DNA of 64,000 nucleotides from Luteipulveratus flavus (GTDB taxonomy: Bacteria; Actinomycetota; Actinomycetes; Actinomycetales; Dermatophilaceae). The stretch lies in NCBI RefSeq assembly GCF_029080175.1, contig NZ_JARFJC010000026.1; one strand, 5' to 3'. Both the position numbers and the translations under genes were made by a program. Position 1 is the first letter of the stretch, and each line of letters begins with the position of its first letter. This document shows positions 16,395 through 25,308 of this stretch, one piece after another. Below the pieces are notes generated by a model that was not told where the DNA came from, did not search any database, and saw only the letters and a program-made list of their open reading frames with translations.

Positions 16395-19300
16395 GCGTGC
16401 CCAGCAGCTGACCCGCCACGGCACCGACACTCTGCTGCTCGACGACCCCGAGCGTCGCCATCGTGACGCCGGCCAAGGCCATCGCGGCGGCTGCGGCGGG
16501 GGCGACCCATCGTCGCGGCGTCACCGAGGCGAGGACGCCGACCAGCAGACCCGCCGGGCCGGCGACGACGCCGCCCACCAGGACCGCAGCGACAGCTCCC
16601 ACCCACCCGGGCCGCGACGCCTCCGCCCGGGGTCCGCCCACAGGCTGTGCCAGCTCGCGAGGGGTACGGCCACGGGTGAGGAGCGCCACGACGGCGAGCA
16701 GCAGGACGGCGAGCGCGCCCGCCACCAGACCCGCCCGATGCGTCGAGGTCGGCGCGAACTCGATGCGCACGCCGGTCGCACGAGGGTCGTCCAGCCGGAA
16801 CCCCTGCCGCCACCCGTCCACGGTCACCGGCCGCAGCACGGACCCGTCGTCCGTGGTCGCCCGCCAGCCGTCGTTGGCGCCCTCGGTGAGGGCCAGGACG
16901 GCCGGGGCACCGGCGCCCACCCGGACCGAGTGAAGGCCGGGCGCCTGCCGTACCTCGTCGACGCGTCGTGGGGTGTGAGCGGCGGGCCGGGTCGCCGCGC
17001 TCGGACGCAGCAGCACGGACTCGGTACGGACGCCGGCGCCGGGCCCGGCGTCGACGGGCACCCGGCCGGCGGCCACCGTCACCTCCCTGGCCCCGCAGGG
17101 CCGCGCCGGCACCGACGCGCCGGTCAGCAGCGCGCTGCGCTCAGCACGAGCGGCCAGGGGGACCGACCGCGGGCCGACCGCCAGCGTGCCGGCGCTTCCG
17201 CACGGCAGGTCCACGGTCCCCGAGGTGGGGACGGTCACCCCGTCCAGCACGAGGTCCGGCGCGGTCCAGGTGCCGCGGTGCGCCCCCTTCACCAGCTGGA
17301 CGGTCAGCCGGTCGCCCCGGACGCGTACCGCGCCGCCGTCGGGGCCGAGCCGCTGGACGGTCCGGCCGGTGAGCACGCGGACGGCCCGCACGGGGTCGCC
17401 GCCGGAGACCCGGATTCCCTCGACTCTGGCATCGCGCGGGAGCGTGACGGTGAGGGTGGGCAGCTCGTCGCCGGGGTCGGGTGCCCACCGCGTCGACGGG
17501 TCGGCGTCCAAGGCCGCGCCGGGGCGGGCCGTCGGGTCGAGGTCACGCCGCGAGCTGCCCCGGACGGGAGTGCCGCCGTCCAGCAGGGCGTCCAGGGCCG
17601 GGCCCCACACCGGTCGCACGGAGACGGTCGGCGTCAGCACTCCGCCGGCTGCCACGTCCACGACCCGGTGCAGCGCCGCGGGGTCCTCGCCGTCACGTCC
17701 CTGCGCCGAGCGCTCACGCGGGTCCCGGCGCAGCAGCACCGCGTCGCGGGTGGCGTCGACACGACCGGGGAGGCGGAGCCGGGTGCCGAGCTCGGGCACC
17801 GCGGACATGGTGACGTCGGTGATCCCGACCTGGCGGTCGTCGGCGCCCGCGTCGAGGCGGATCGTCACCGAGCGCGCCGCCGTCCGCACGTCGAGCTGCG
17901 CGACGCCGTCGCGGACCCGAACGGTCTGCCGGGCGCCGTCCACGCTGACGTCGACCGCACCGGGGGTCGTGAGACCCGGACCGGTGGCGAGCCGGATCCG
18001 GAGGGTGCCGACCGCACGCGGCCGGTCGAGCCCCAGCGCAAGGGTGGCCGAGCTGCCCTGGTCCGAGACCCACGCCGTCGCCGGGTCGCCGTCCACGGCC
18101 GACGCCGGACCGGCTCCCGGCCCGAGGTACCCGCGGGTGAAGGGGTCTGCGGCCGACGAGGAGGCGCTCAGCGAGGCCAGCCCGACCAGCTCACGGGTCG
18201 TCTCGTACGACGCGTTCCCGGCCGGGGGCAGGTCGCGAGCACCCACCCGGGTCGGTGCCGGGTCGGAGACGAGCAGGGTCGGTCCGTACGCGTCGGCGGT
18301 CGGCCGACCGTTGTTGTACGCCCTGCGCCGCAGGGAGTCGGTCACGACGCCCGGACCAGCCGCGCTCGCGTCGACGTCGGCCCACTCCGAGCGCCCGAGC
18401 AGACCGTCCGCCGTCACGTCGAACACGCTCTCCGGGCCGCCCCTGACCGTGACCCGGTCGCGCGCGTCGTACGCCGTCACGCCGCCCGCCGGAGCGGCGA
18501 CGCGCCAGATGCTGGTGCTCGGCCCGACGGCCGGCAGCCGGGTGAAGCCCGGTGAGGCGCCGAGGGTGCGTTCGACCAGCCGCCAGGGCTCGGCGTCCAC
18601 GGACGCGGCGAGGTCGTGCCGGACCACCACCCGGTCGACCCCCATTCGGGCCAGACCCGCGGCGAGGCCGGGCTGCGGGACGCCCGACGCCGCGAGCTGG
18701 TCGGCGGTGTCCAGCAGCCGGGTGGACGCGGGCGCGCCGAGCGGCGCCGAGGCGCGGACCACGACCGGTGACTGCGCGAGTGCGGAGAGGGGCTCGTCGG
18801 TCGCACTCCCCCACGTGTAGTGCGCGTTGCGCGACGCGGGCAGCAGAAGGGTGGAGCCACCGCGCTCCTGCGCCAGCCGGTCCACCGTGGTCGCGACCCG
18901 GTGCCACTCCGCCGGCACCCGCTCGTACCCCTGGGCGTCCGCGGTCCGCCCGACCCACAGCGTGGTCATCGAGGCGAGCAGCACCCCCACGACCGCGAGC
19001 ACGCCGACCCGCGCCGCCGTCGTCTTCCAGGACCCGAGCCGCCCGAGCAGGTACGCGAGCCCGAGCACGAGCGGGAGCCGCAGCACCGGGTCGGCCTTGT
19101 GCACGTTGCGCAGCGGTGCCAGCGGCCCGTCGAGAGCGGACTGCACCTGCGTCGCGAACGGACTGCCGGCGGTCCCGGGATGACCCACCGCCATGAGCAC
19201 GGTGCCCAGCAGAGCCGCGGCCAGGGCGAACCGCGCCGGGTGCGTGAGGGTTCCGCCTCGGCGACGGAGCAGCACGAGCCCGGCGGCGCCGAGGCCGGCG

Positions 19301-20232
19301 ACGGCACTGGTCGTGACGATCGCGAGCGGGTCCTGGGCCATCACCCAGCCCGCCTGCCAGACCGGGTGGCTCTCGGAGTCGAGGATGTAGGCGACCCAGT
19401 GCGACGCGCCGCGCAGCGTGTTCGGCACCGACGTGACGGCGGTGGTGATGCGGGAGGTCTCGATGAAGTCCAGGAACGGGTAGGCGTACCGGCCCAGCAC
19501 CAGCAGCGGCAGGACCCACCACAGCGCACCGAGGGCCACGCCGGGAACCCACCAGGCCAGCGCCCGCAGCCGGCCGCCGCGGGACGCCGTCACGATCAGC
19601 AGCAGCGGGAGGAGCAGCGCGACCGCCGACGCCGTGGCGTTGACCCCGCCCAGCGCGGCGGTCAGCAGGCCCGTCACCGCCGCGGCGTGCAGGCGGGTCC
19701 GGTGGGTCGCGTCCGGGCCGACCATCGGCAGGGCGGCCAGCACCAGCCAGGGCGCGACCGCCAGTGGCCACGCCTCCGCCGAGATCTCCGACAGCACGGT
19801 GAGCACCCGGCAGGACAGCGCGTACGCCAGTCCCGCGACCAGCGCCGGACCCGCGCCGGCGACCCCCGTCCGCCGCACCAGCCGTTCGGCCCCCAGGAAC
19901 GCCACCAGCAGCAGGAGGGACCACCACACCCGCTGGCAGGCCCACGCCGGCAGCCCGAGGGACTGGCCGATCCCCATCACCGGACCGAACGGGAAGAGGT
20001 ACCCGTACGCCTGGTTCTGCAACTCACCGAGCCCGGCGTGGTCGTTCCAGGCCGACAGGGCTCGGGACAGGTACGTCCAGGGCGCGATGGTCAGGTCGAC
20101 CTTGGTGTCCGGCTGGACCCGGCCGGGGGCGATCAACCACGGCAGCACGACGACGGCGACCGCGACCAGGACCCGGCGGACCCGCGTGGGGTCGATCGCC
20201 CGGACGTGCGGGGCGGCCGGCGCCGCTGTCAT
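16294..20232 (-). CDS. aftD: AftD-type alpha-(1->3)-arabinofuranosyltransferase (DUF3367 family)
   Basis: ATG 20232 gives 1312 residues; it overlaps the upstream methyltransferase stop by ATGA, and the longer open frame is out-of-frame sequence of that gene. The N-terminus matches the AftD hallmark: a first TM helix, then VQPDTKVDLTIAPW (Asp42 and Asp46) and GLGELQNQAYGYLFPFGP. About 10-11 N-terminal helices precede a large extracytoplasmic part with two discoidin-like blocks (AVDGDPATAWVSDQG and ALDADPSTRWAPDPG) that probably bind sugar. Four helices close the C-terminus. In mycobacteria AftD adds alpha-1,3 arabinofuranose from decaprenyl-phospho-arabinose to arabinogalactan and lipoarabinomannan. 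The acceptor here is unknown. Family confidence is high; identity of substrate is inferred. Confidence 0.85.
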   Translation of the reverse strand: MTAAPAAPHVRAIDPTRVRRVLVAVAVVVLPWLIAPGRVQPDTKVDLTIAPWTYLSRALSAWNDHAGLGELQNQAYGYLFPFGPVMGIGQSLGLPAWACQRVWWSLLLLVAFLGAERLVRRTGVAGAGPALVAGLAYALSCRVLTVLSEISAEAWPLAVAPWLVLAALPMVGPDATHRTRLHAAAVTGLLTAALGGVNATASAVALLLPLLLIVTASRGGRLRALAWWVPGVALGALWWVLPLLVLGRYAYPFLDFIETSRITTAVTSVPNTLRGASHWVAYILDSESHPVWQAGWVMAQDPLAIVTTSAVAGLGAAGLVLLRRRGGTLTHPARFALAAALLGTVLMAVGHPGTAGSPFATQVQSALDGPLAPLRNVHKADPVLRLPLVLGLAYLLGRLGSWKTTAARVGVLAVVGVLLASMTTLWVGRTADAQGYERVPAEWHRVATTVDRLAQERGGSTLLLPASRNAHYTWGSATDEPLSALAQSPVVVRASAPLGAPASTRLLDTADQLAASGVPQPGLAAGLARMGVDRVVVRHDLAASVDAEPWRLVERTLGASPGFTRLPAVGPSTSIWRVAAPAGGVTAYDARDRVTVRGGPESVFDVTADGLLGRSEWADVDASAAGPGVVTDSLRRRAYNNGRPTADAYGPTLLVSDPAPTRVGARDLPPAGNASYETTRELVGLASLSASSSAADPFTRGYLGPGAGPASAVDGDPATAWVSDQGSSATLALGLDRPRAVGTLRIRLATGPGLTTPGAVDVSVDGARQTVRVRDGVAQLDVRTAARSVTIRLDAGADDRQVGITDVTMSAVPELGTRLRLPGRVDATRDAVLLRRDPRERSAQGRDGEDPAALHRVVDVAAGGVLTPTVSVRPVWGPALDALLDGGTPVRGSSRRDLDPTARPGAALDADPSTRWAPDPGDELPTLTVTLPRDARVEGIRVSGGDPVRAVRVLTGRTVQRLGPDGGAVRVRGDRLTVQLVKGAHRGTWTAPDLVLDGVTVPTSGTVDLPCGSAGTLAVGPRSVPLAARAERSALLTGASVPARPCGAREVTVAAGRVPVDAGPGAGVRTESVLLRPSAATRPAAHTPRRVDEVRQAPGLHSVRVGAGAPAVLALTEGANDGWRATTDDGSVLRPVTVDGWRQGFRLDDPRATGVRIEFAPTSTHRAGLVAGALAVLLLAVVALLTRGRTPRELAQPVGGPRAEASRPGWVGAVAAVLVGGVVAGPAGLLVGVLASVTPRRWVAPAAAAAMALAGVTMATLGVVEQQSVGAVAGQLLGTLTLALLARALGGGAPGAAPAARPAAPTATPPRS

Positions 20233-20942
20233 CGGCGACGCAGGATCAGCAGCAGGTTCCAGGTGAGCAGCTCGCGGGCCCCGGGGACCTTCAGCAGGTG
20301 CTCGGCCACATCGGGAAGGTAGCGCGGACGCGCGACCAGGACCTCCACCTCCGGCTGGCGTCGGGCCCACCGCAGGCCCTGCGCGACGCTCACCCGGAAC
20401 AGCGTCCGGTCGACGGTGTTCTTGGGCGGGTGGCCGTGCCGGCGCTCGTAGCGTCGGGCGGCGCGCTCGCCGCCGAGCCAGTGCCACGGCGAGGTCTCGT
20501 GGCCGCCCCACGGCGAGAGCCAGTTGGTGTAGGAGAGGAACACCAGGCCGCCCGGGCGCACGACCCGGACCATCTCGTCCGCCACCGCCTCGGGCTCGCG
20601 GACGTGCTCCCACAGGTTGCTGGAGAAGACCAGGTCGACGCTGCGGTCCGCCAGCGGCAGCGCGGCGGCGGTCGCGACGACGCCCCCGTCGGCGACCGAG
20701 GACACCATCGGGTCGTGGTCGACCGGGACGTACCTCGCCCCGGCCGCGCGGAACGCGTCGGCGAACTGCCGCGGCCCGGCGCCGACGTCCAGGACGACCC
20801 GGTCGCGCAGCTCGGTCCAGTCCCGCAGCAGGGCGATCGAGTCGTCGGCCAGAGCGCCGTAGAAGCGGTCCGGCTCGGTCTGCTCGACACGGAAGGCGGA
20901 GAAGAGCCGGACGGAGCGGGAGATGCCTCGTCCGGAGCTCAT
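20229..20942 (-). CDS. Class I SAM-dependent methyltransferase
   Basis: With ATG 20942 the protein has 237 residues. It has the glycine-rich motif I VVLDVGAGPRQFADAF, an acidic motif II near PVDHDP, and the post-motif II block LPLADRSVDLVFSSNLWEHV, as in Methyltransf_11 enzymes. The C-terminal part (WGGHETSPWHWLGGERAARR) resembles methyltransferases of glycan or lipid biosynthesis. It sits between a second methyltransferase and aftD with 4-base overlaps on both sides, so it likely modifies the same glycan or its lipid carrier. Confidence 0.8.
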   Translation of the reverse strand: MSSGRGISRSVRLFSAFRVEQTEPDRFYGALADDSIALLRDWTELRDRVVLDVGAGPRQFADAFRAAGARYVPVDHDPMVSSVADGGVVATAAALPLADRSVDLVFSSNLWEHVREPEAVADEMVRVVRPGGLVFLSYTNWLSPWGGHETSPWHWLGGERAARRYERRHGHPPKNTVDRTLFRVSVAQGLRWARRQPEVEVLVARPRYLPDVAEHLLKVPGARELLTWNLLLILRRR

Positions 20943-21802
20943 GCGTCTCCCCTCGGCCGCCGCGCGACCAGCTGCAGGGTGGGCCGCATCGGCGGGTACG
21001 CCAGCCGTGCCCCGAGCACCGCCGGAGCCGTGGCGAGGCCGAGCGCGAGCACCGGCTTGGAGGCCAGGACGCCGGCCGGTCGGGGCGACCGGGCGGCGAC
21101 GCGCGCCACGCTCGCGGCGTCGGTCACGACGCTGTCGAGGACGGGACGGCGGACCTCGACGTCGACGAACCCGGCGACGCGCGCCAGCCGGGCCAGGCTG
21201 TCGGCGGTGAAGAAGCGGATGTGCGTGGGGTCCTCGAGCATCCACCACGCCTGGCCGTACCAGCGCGGACCGGTGGAGTCGCCGGCGGGCGTGAGGAACT
21301 GGGCGACCCCGCCGGGGCGCAGCAGGTCCCGGGCGACGCGCAGGGTCCGCGCGGGATCGAGGACGTGCTCCAGCACGTGGATGCCGTAGACGAGGTCGGC
21401 GGTGACGTCCGCCGCCCGCACCTGCTCGACCGGCGCCGGCCACAGCCGCGCGTGCGCCCGCACGACGGGGTCGACCTCGAGCTCGAGCTGGTCGGGGTCG
21501 GCGCCCGCGATATTCGCGCCTGCGTCGTGGAAGCGGCGCAGCAGCGCGCCGGTGCCGTACCCGACCTCGAACACCGACTCCGGCGGGCGCGGGAGACCAC
21601 GCCGCAGGGTCGCGTACGTCAGGGCCAGCCGCGCGCGGTCCAGGGTCGGCTCACCGCCGTACGCATGCTCTCGGTGAGCCGCCGGCGCGGCGGTGAGATC
21701 ACGGGTCAGATGACCGCAGACCGCACACTCCTGCAGGACCGCTCCCCCGCGCAGCGGCCGCTCACGCAGCCGGTCGCCACAGACCTCGCACACACCGACC
21801 AT
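20939..21802 (-). CDS. SAM-dependent methyltransferase with N-terminal zinc motif
   Basis: ATG 21802 yields 287 residues. An N-terminal zinc-ribbon pattern (CEVC at 5-8 and CAVC about 18 residues later) precedes a Methyltransf_23-type domain: motif I SVFEVGYGTGALLRRF, and GIHVLEHVLDP then LLRPGGVAQF. This architecture is common in sugar and O-antigen type methyltransferases. It is the first gene of a three-gene - strand operon ending in aftD, and the promoter would lie in the divergent gap 21803-21904, which carries an inverted repeat. Confidence 0.8.
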   Translation of the reverse strand: MVGVCEVCGDRLRERPLRGGAVLQECAVCGHLTRDLTAAPAAHREHAYGGEPTLDRARLALTYATLRRGLPRPPESVFEVGYGTGALLRRFHDAGANIAGADPDQLELEVDPVVRAHARLWPAPVEQVRAADVTADLVYGIHVLEHVLDPARTLRVARDLLRPGGVAQFLTPAGDSTGPRWYGQAWWMLEDPTHIRFFTADSLARLARVAGFVDVEVRRPVLDSVVTDAASVARVAARSPRPAGVLASKPVLALGLATAPAVLGARLAYPPMRPTLQLVARRPRGDA

Positions 21803-21820
21803 CCTGTTCTGCTACCTCTC

Positions 21821-21839
21821 AGTAACTATCGGCGTTACT
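21821..21839. promoter_or_regulatory. Inverted repeat in a divergent promoter region
   Basis: AGTAAC (21821-21826) and GTTACT (21834-21839) are perfect 6-base arms around a 7-base spacer, in an AT-rich spot between the divergent methyltransferase and glycosyltransferase genes. The size and position suit a dimeric regulator operator; regulator unknown. Confidence 0.4.
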
Positions 21840-21904
21840 CTAACGGGCGCGTGTGTGACTGCTGTCTCATCCTGCACGCGACCTTGCACCCGAAGGAGGA
21901 CCGT

Positions 21905-23242
21905 TTGTCACGGCCCACCGACAGCCCGTCCGCACCGACGCCCCGCCGACCCCTGCGCGTCCTCTACCTGTCCTGGCGCGACCGGGAGAATCCCGAGGCC
22001 GGCGGCTCGGAGACGTTCGTCGAGCGCACCGCCCACGTCCTGACCCAGCTCGGCCACGAGGTCACCCTCTTCACCTCGCGCTTCCCCGGCGCGCAGGCCG
22101 AGACGACTCACGACGCCGTGAAGGTCGTCCGCCGCGGCAACCGGTTCAGCTGCTACGCCCACGGCATCGCGCACATCGCCCGGCACCGCGACGACTACGA
22201 CATCGTCATCGACGTCCAGAACGGCGTGCCCTTCTGGTCCCCGCTCGTGGCCAAGGCGCCGGTGGTCAACGTCGTGCACCACGTCCACCGCGACCAGTGG
22301 AAGGTCATCTTCGGCCGGGCCCTCGGACGGGTCGGCTGGTTCCTGGAGTCGCGCATCGCCCCGAAGGTCTACCGGCGCTCGCGCTACGTCACCGTCTCGC
22401 AGGCGACCCGCTCCGACCTCGGCCGGCTCGGCGTCGCCGCGGACCGCGTGGACCTGATCTACAGCGGCAACGACCACCCCGAGGACCTCGCGTCGTACGC
22501 CGACATCCCGCGCACCGAGCACCCCTCGATCTGCGTGCTCGGCCGGCTGGTGCCGCACAAGCAGGTCGAGGCCGCCATCGACATCGTCGCCGACCTCAGC
22601 GATCGCTACCCCGACCTCCAACTGGCCGTCGTGGGTACCGGGTACTGGGAGACCCGGCTGCGGGAGCACGCCGCCGCGCGGGGCGTCGGTGAGCGGGTGG
22701 CGTTCCACGGCTTCGTCGACGAGGCGACCAAGCACCGGCTGCTCGCCCAGTCGTGGCTCATGCTGATGCCCTCCCACAAGGAGGGCTGGGGTCTGACCAT
22801 CGTCGAGGCCGGCCTGCACGCGACGCCCGCCGTGGCGTTCGCGCACGCGGGCGGCCCGAGCGAGTCGATCCAGCACGGCCGTACCGGGCTGCTGGCGCGG
22901 GACGTCGCCGAGATGACCCACCAGGTCGAGCACCTGCTGCGGCGGACCACCCTGCGCGAGCGTCTCGGCGCCGGTGCCCGTACGCACGCCCGCAGCTTCG
23001 ACTGGTCGGTGAGCGGCACCCTGCTCTCCCACACGCTGGGATCGGTGCTCGGTCACGTCGACCGGCTGCCGCAGCCGAGCGCGAGCACGCTGACGCTCAC
23101 CCCGGTCGAGGACCTGGACGGCGACGGCGCGGCGGGCGAGCACGACGAGCTGGACGCGCTGCTGCCGATGGTCGAGGCGGTGCTGCTCACCGAGCAGGTC
23201 GACGACGTGATCGACCCGGCGCTGCTGCAGCGCTCCTCCTGA
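21905..23242 (+). CDS. GT4-family glycosyltransferase
   Basis: TTG 21905 is chosen because AAGGAGGA lies just before it; the product has 445 residues. It is a GT-B enzyme: the N-terminal half has LYLSWRDRENPEAGGSETFV with the glycine-rich acceptor loop, and the C-terminal half has VLGRLVPHKQVEAAI and the EX7E region PSHKEGWGLTIVEAG. A 60-residue acidic tail (VEDLDGDGAAGEHDELDALL) follows the catalytic domain. It would add a sugar from a nucleotide donor on the cytoplasmic side. It is alone on + strand between two - strand operons and ends at a strong hairpin. Donor and acceptor are unknown. Confidence 0.85.
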   Translation: MSRPTDSPSAPTPRRPLRVLYLSWRDRENPEAGGSETFVERTAHVLTQLGHEVTLFTSRFPGAQAETTHDAVKVVRRGNRFSCYAHGIAHIARHRDDYDIVIDVQNGVPFWSPLVAKAPVVNVVHHVHRDQWKVIFGRALGRVGWFLESRIAPKVYRRSRYVTVSQATRSDLGRLGVAADRVDLIYSGNDHPEDLASYADIPRTEHPSICVLGRLVPHKQVEAAIDIVADLSDRYPDLQLAVVGTGYWETRLREHAAARGVGERVAFHGFVDEATKHRLLAQSWLMLMPSHKEGWGLTIVEAGLHATPAVAFAHAGGPSESIQHGRTGLLARDVAEMTHQVEHLLRRTTLRERLGAGARTHARSFDWSVSGTLLSHTLGSVLGHVDRLPQPSASTLTLTPVEDLDGDGAAGEHDELDALLPMVEAVLLTEQVDDVIDPALLQRSS

Positions 23243-23248
23243 CCCAGA

Positions 23249-23292
23249 AGCACGACGAAGGGCCGCCCCGAGGGGCGGCCCTTCGTCGTGCT
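23249..23292. terminator. Bidirectional terminator hairpin
   Basis: Two 21-base arms (23249-23269 and 23272-23292) are perfectly complementary around GA. It lies seven bases after the GT4 stop and just past the stop of the convergent 50-codon gene, so it can end both transcripts. Confidence 0.9.
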
Positions 23293-23314
23293 GTGCGGCC
23301 TGCGCCGCCCGTCG

Positions 23315-23467
23315 TCAGCTGTCGTAGCTGATGACGTTGTTGTACGTCTGCGGCTGCTTGATGGAGTTCTGCGACTGCACGAGGCCGAAGATCGCCAGTC
23401 CTGCCAGCAGGACCCCGACGACTGCGCCGCCGATGTTCCAGGCCGTCTTGTTGCCACTCGTGCCCAT
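23315..23467 (-). CDS. 50-residue membrane protein, DUF2613-like
   Basis: A short frame from ATG 23467 encodes MGTSGNKTAWNIGGAVVGVL, then a hydrophobic stretch to about residue 28 and a polar tail with QSQNSIKQPQTYNN. Length, single N-terminal helix and the GGAVVGVLLAGLAIFGLV pattern resemble DUF2613, a small actinobacterial family. In M. tuberculosis a member of this kind (Rv0236A) lies beside aftD (Rv0236c). Here it ends a - strand glycosyltransferase operon 3 kb from aftD. The family match is from memory of the pattern and not certain. It may assist or be exported with the large GT-C enzymes. Confidence 0.6.
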   Translation of the reverse strand: MGTSGNKTAWNIGGAVVGVLLAGLAIFGLVQSQNSIKQPQTYNNVISYDS

Positions 23468-23541
23468 AGGTGTGCCCTCACTGGTCTCGTCGCGTACGGC
23501 GTCTGCACGCCCTCACAAGGCCACGAGCATAGCAATACTGG

Positions 23542-25308
23542 TCAGTACATGGTGGCGTGCGCCACACTCCGGTCCGCCTGATCACCAGACGGATGGCGAA
23601 CGCCGGCAACCACCCAGGCGATCGCGACGACAACCAGCGCCGTTCCGCCGGCGGCGAGCCCCGCGTACCGGTAGCCACCGGGCGCGGCGACCGGCGCGAC
23701 GCCGCCGGCGCCCAGGTCGTACAGCGCGACGTCCTGCGCCTGGACGATCTGGTCCAGGCGCGAGACATCGGGCACGCCGGGTGCGGGCGGCTGGTCGGTG
23801 AGGACCAGGACGTAGCGCACCCCGACCCGGCGCAGCACCGAGGTCACGTCGGTTCCGCCGGCGAGGGCGTCGCCGATCTGACGCGACTCACTGCTCTCGC
23901 CCCGGACCGTGCGGCTCGACAGCGGGAGGTCGTCATTGACCACGACCTCCCGCGAGATCAGTCGCTGCCACGGGTCCAGCAGCACGATGTCGTCGTTCCA
24001 GGCGTAGCGGCGGTAGAGCGTCCACGGGAACACCGCGACCGACCCGGCCGGGAGCCGGTCGATGCGGGCCGCCAGGTCGAGCTGGCTCGCGGGGTACTGG
24101 GCCGCGTCCCAGCGACCCGTCGCACCCCAGGCCATGCTCGGCAGGGTGGCGACCGGCCAAGCCGCGAGCGCGAGGGCCAGCAGTGCGCTACCGGCGCGAC
24201 CCGCCTGCCGCCGGCTCATCGCGGCGCGGGCGATCTCGGTCAGCGTCCCGACGCACACCGCGAGCAGGATCACCCACAGCGCGACGAACTTCTGCGAGTC
24301 GCGCATCAGACCGCCGCCGGGCACCGAGGTCACGATCCAGGTGACCAGGTCCTTGCCGCCGACGACCGAGCTGAGGCCGGCGGTGAGCAGGCCGATCACC
24401 CCGGCGACGGCGAGACCGCCCGTCGCGGGATGGCGGCGCCAGCCCGTGCTGCGGACCCAGAACGCGACGGACACCGTGACGCCGACCAGGCCCACGCCGG
24501 CCACGACGGTCGACATCCGCTCGTCGAACCAGACGCCCTTGTTCCAGATGCCGCCGCCGGTGAGCAGCGACGGCAGCACGCCGTACGGGGTGTCGGCGCG
24601 CGACATGAACGCCTCCACTCCCCCGGAGTCGGCCGGGGTGTCCGCGCTGACGACGAGGAAGGGGTACCACCACGGGGCGTTGGCGAGCAGGGCGACGACC
24701 GCGACCCACACCAGGTCGGTCAGCCGCGCCGCCGCACCACGCGCGGCCGCCGCGGCCGACGGGAGCAGCAGCACGCAGGCCGCCACGATCAGCGCCAGGA
24801 CCGACCCCGTGGACCCGGTGAGGGCCACGAGGACGAGCGCGGTGGCCAGCCGGCACCGGCCGTACGGCCGCCCGTCCCGGCACGCGGCGGCGGCGGACGC
24901 GACCCACGGCAGGCAGGCGTACCCGAGCAGGAAGCCCCAGTGCCCGATCGCGAGACGCTCGGCGACGTAGGGGTTCCAGCACGCGGCCACCGCGGCGGCC
25001 ACGCCACCGACCCGGGTGCGCACCAGCCCGGCGACACCCGCGCCGACGCCGACGAACACCGCGAGCAGCAGCACCTTCTGCACGACCCAGCCGGGTGCGA
25101 GCTGGGACAGCAGCGCGACGACCGCGTCGTTGGGGACGGCCCGTGGCACCGAGCCGTCCACGCCGAGCGTGCGCGCGCTGAGCTCCAGCCGCGGCACGAA
25201 CACCATGTCGTAGACGAGCAGGTAGCCGGGCCGCAGGGCGGGCCCGAGCGCGAGCAGACCGCACAGCAGTCCCGCGAGCGCGCCCCAGGTCCGCCGGTGC
25301 GGGCTCAC
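23542..25308 (-). CDS. Polytopic GT-C-like membrane protein
   Basis: GTG 25308 overlaps the upstream glycosyltransferase stop (GTGA) and gives 588 residues; sequence further upstream in this frame belongs to that gene. After TM1 comes a conserved-looking loop YLLVYDMVFVPRLELSARTL, then about a dozen helices and a periplasmic C-terminal part ending with one TM (GTALVVVAIAWVVAGV). An early extracytoplasmic loop with an acidic residue followed by many helices is the layout of GT-C enzymes that use lipid-phosphate sugars. I cannot name the family. Its position between GT4 and the DUF2613-like gene supports a role in envelope glycan assembly. Confidence 0.65.
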   Translation of the reverse strand: MSPHRRTWGALAGLLCGLLALGPALRPGYLLVYDMVFVPRLELSARTLGVDGSVPRAVPNDAVVALLSQLAPGWVVQKVLLLAVFVGVGAGVAGLVRTRVGGVAAAVAACWNPYVAERLAIGHWGFLLGYACLPWVASAAAACRDGRPYGRCRLATALVLVALTGSTGSVLALIVAACVLLLPSAAAAARGAAARLTDLVWVAVVALLANAPWWYPFLVVSADTPADSGGVEAFMSRADTPYGVLPSLLTGGGIWNKGVWFDERMSTVVAGVGLVGVTVSVAFWVRSTGWRRHPATGGLAVAGVIGLLTAGLSSVVGGKDLVTWIVTSVPGGGLMRDSQKFVALWVILLAVCVGTLTEIARAAMSRRQAGRAGSALLALALAAWPVATLPSMAWGATGRWDAAQYPASQLDLAARIDRLPAGSVAVFPWTLYRRYAWNDDIVLLDPWQRLISREVVVNDDLPLSSRTVRGESSESRQIGDALAGGTDVTSVLRRVGVRYVLVLTDQPPAPGVPDVSRLDQIVQAQDVALYDLGAGGVAPVAAPGGYRYAGLAAGGTALVVVAIAWVVAGVRHPSGDQADRSVAHATMY

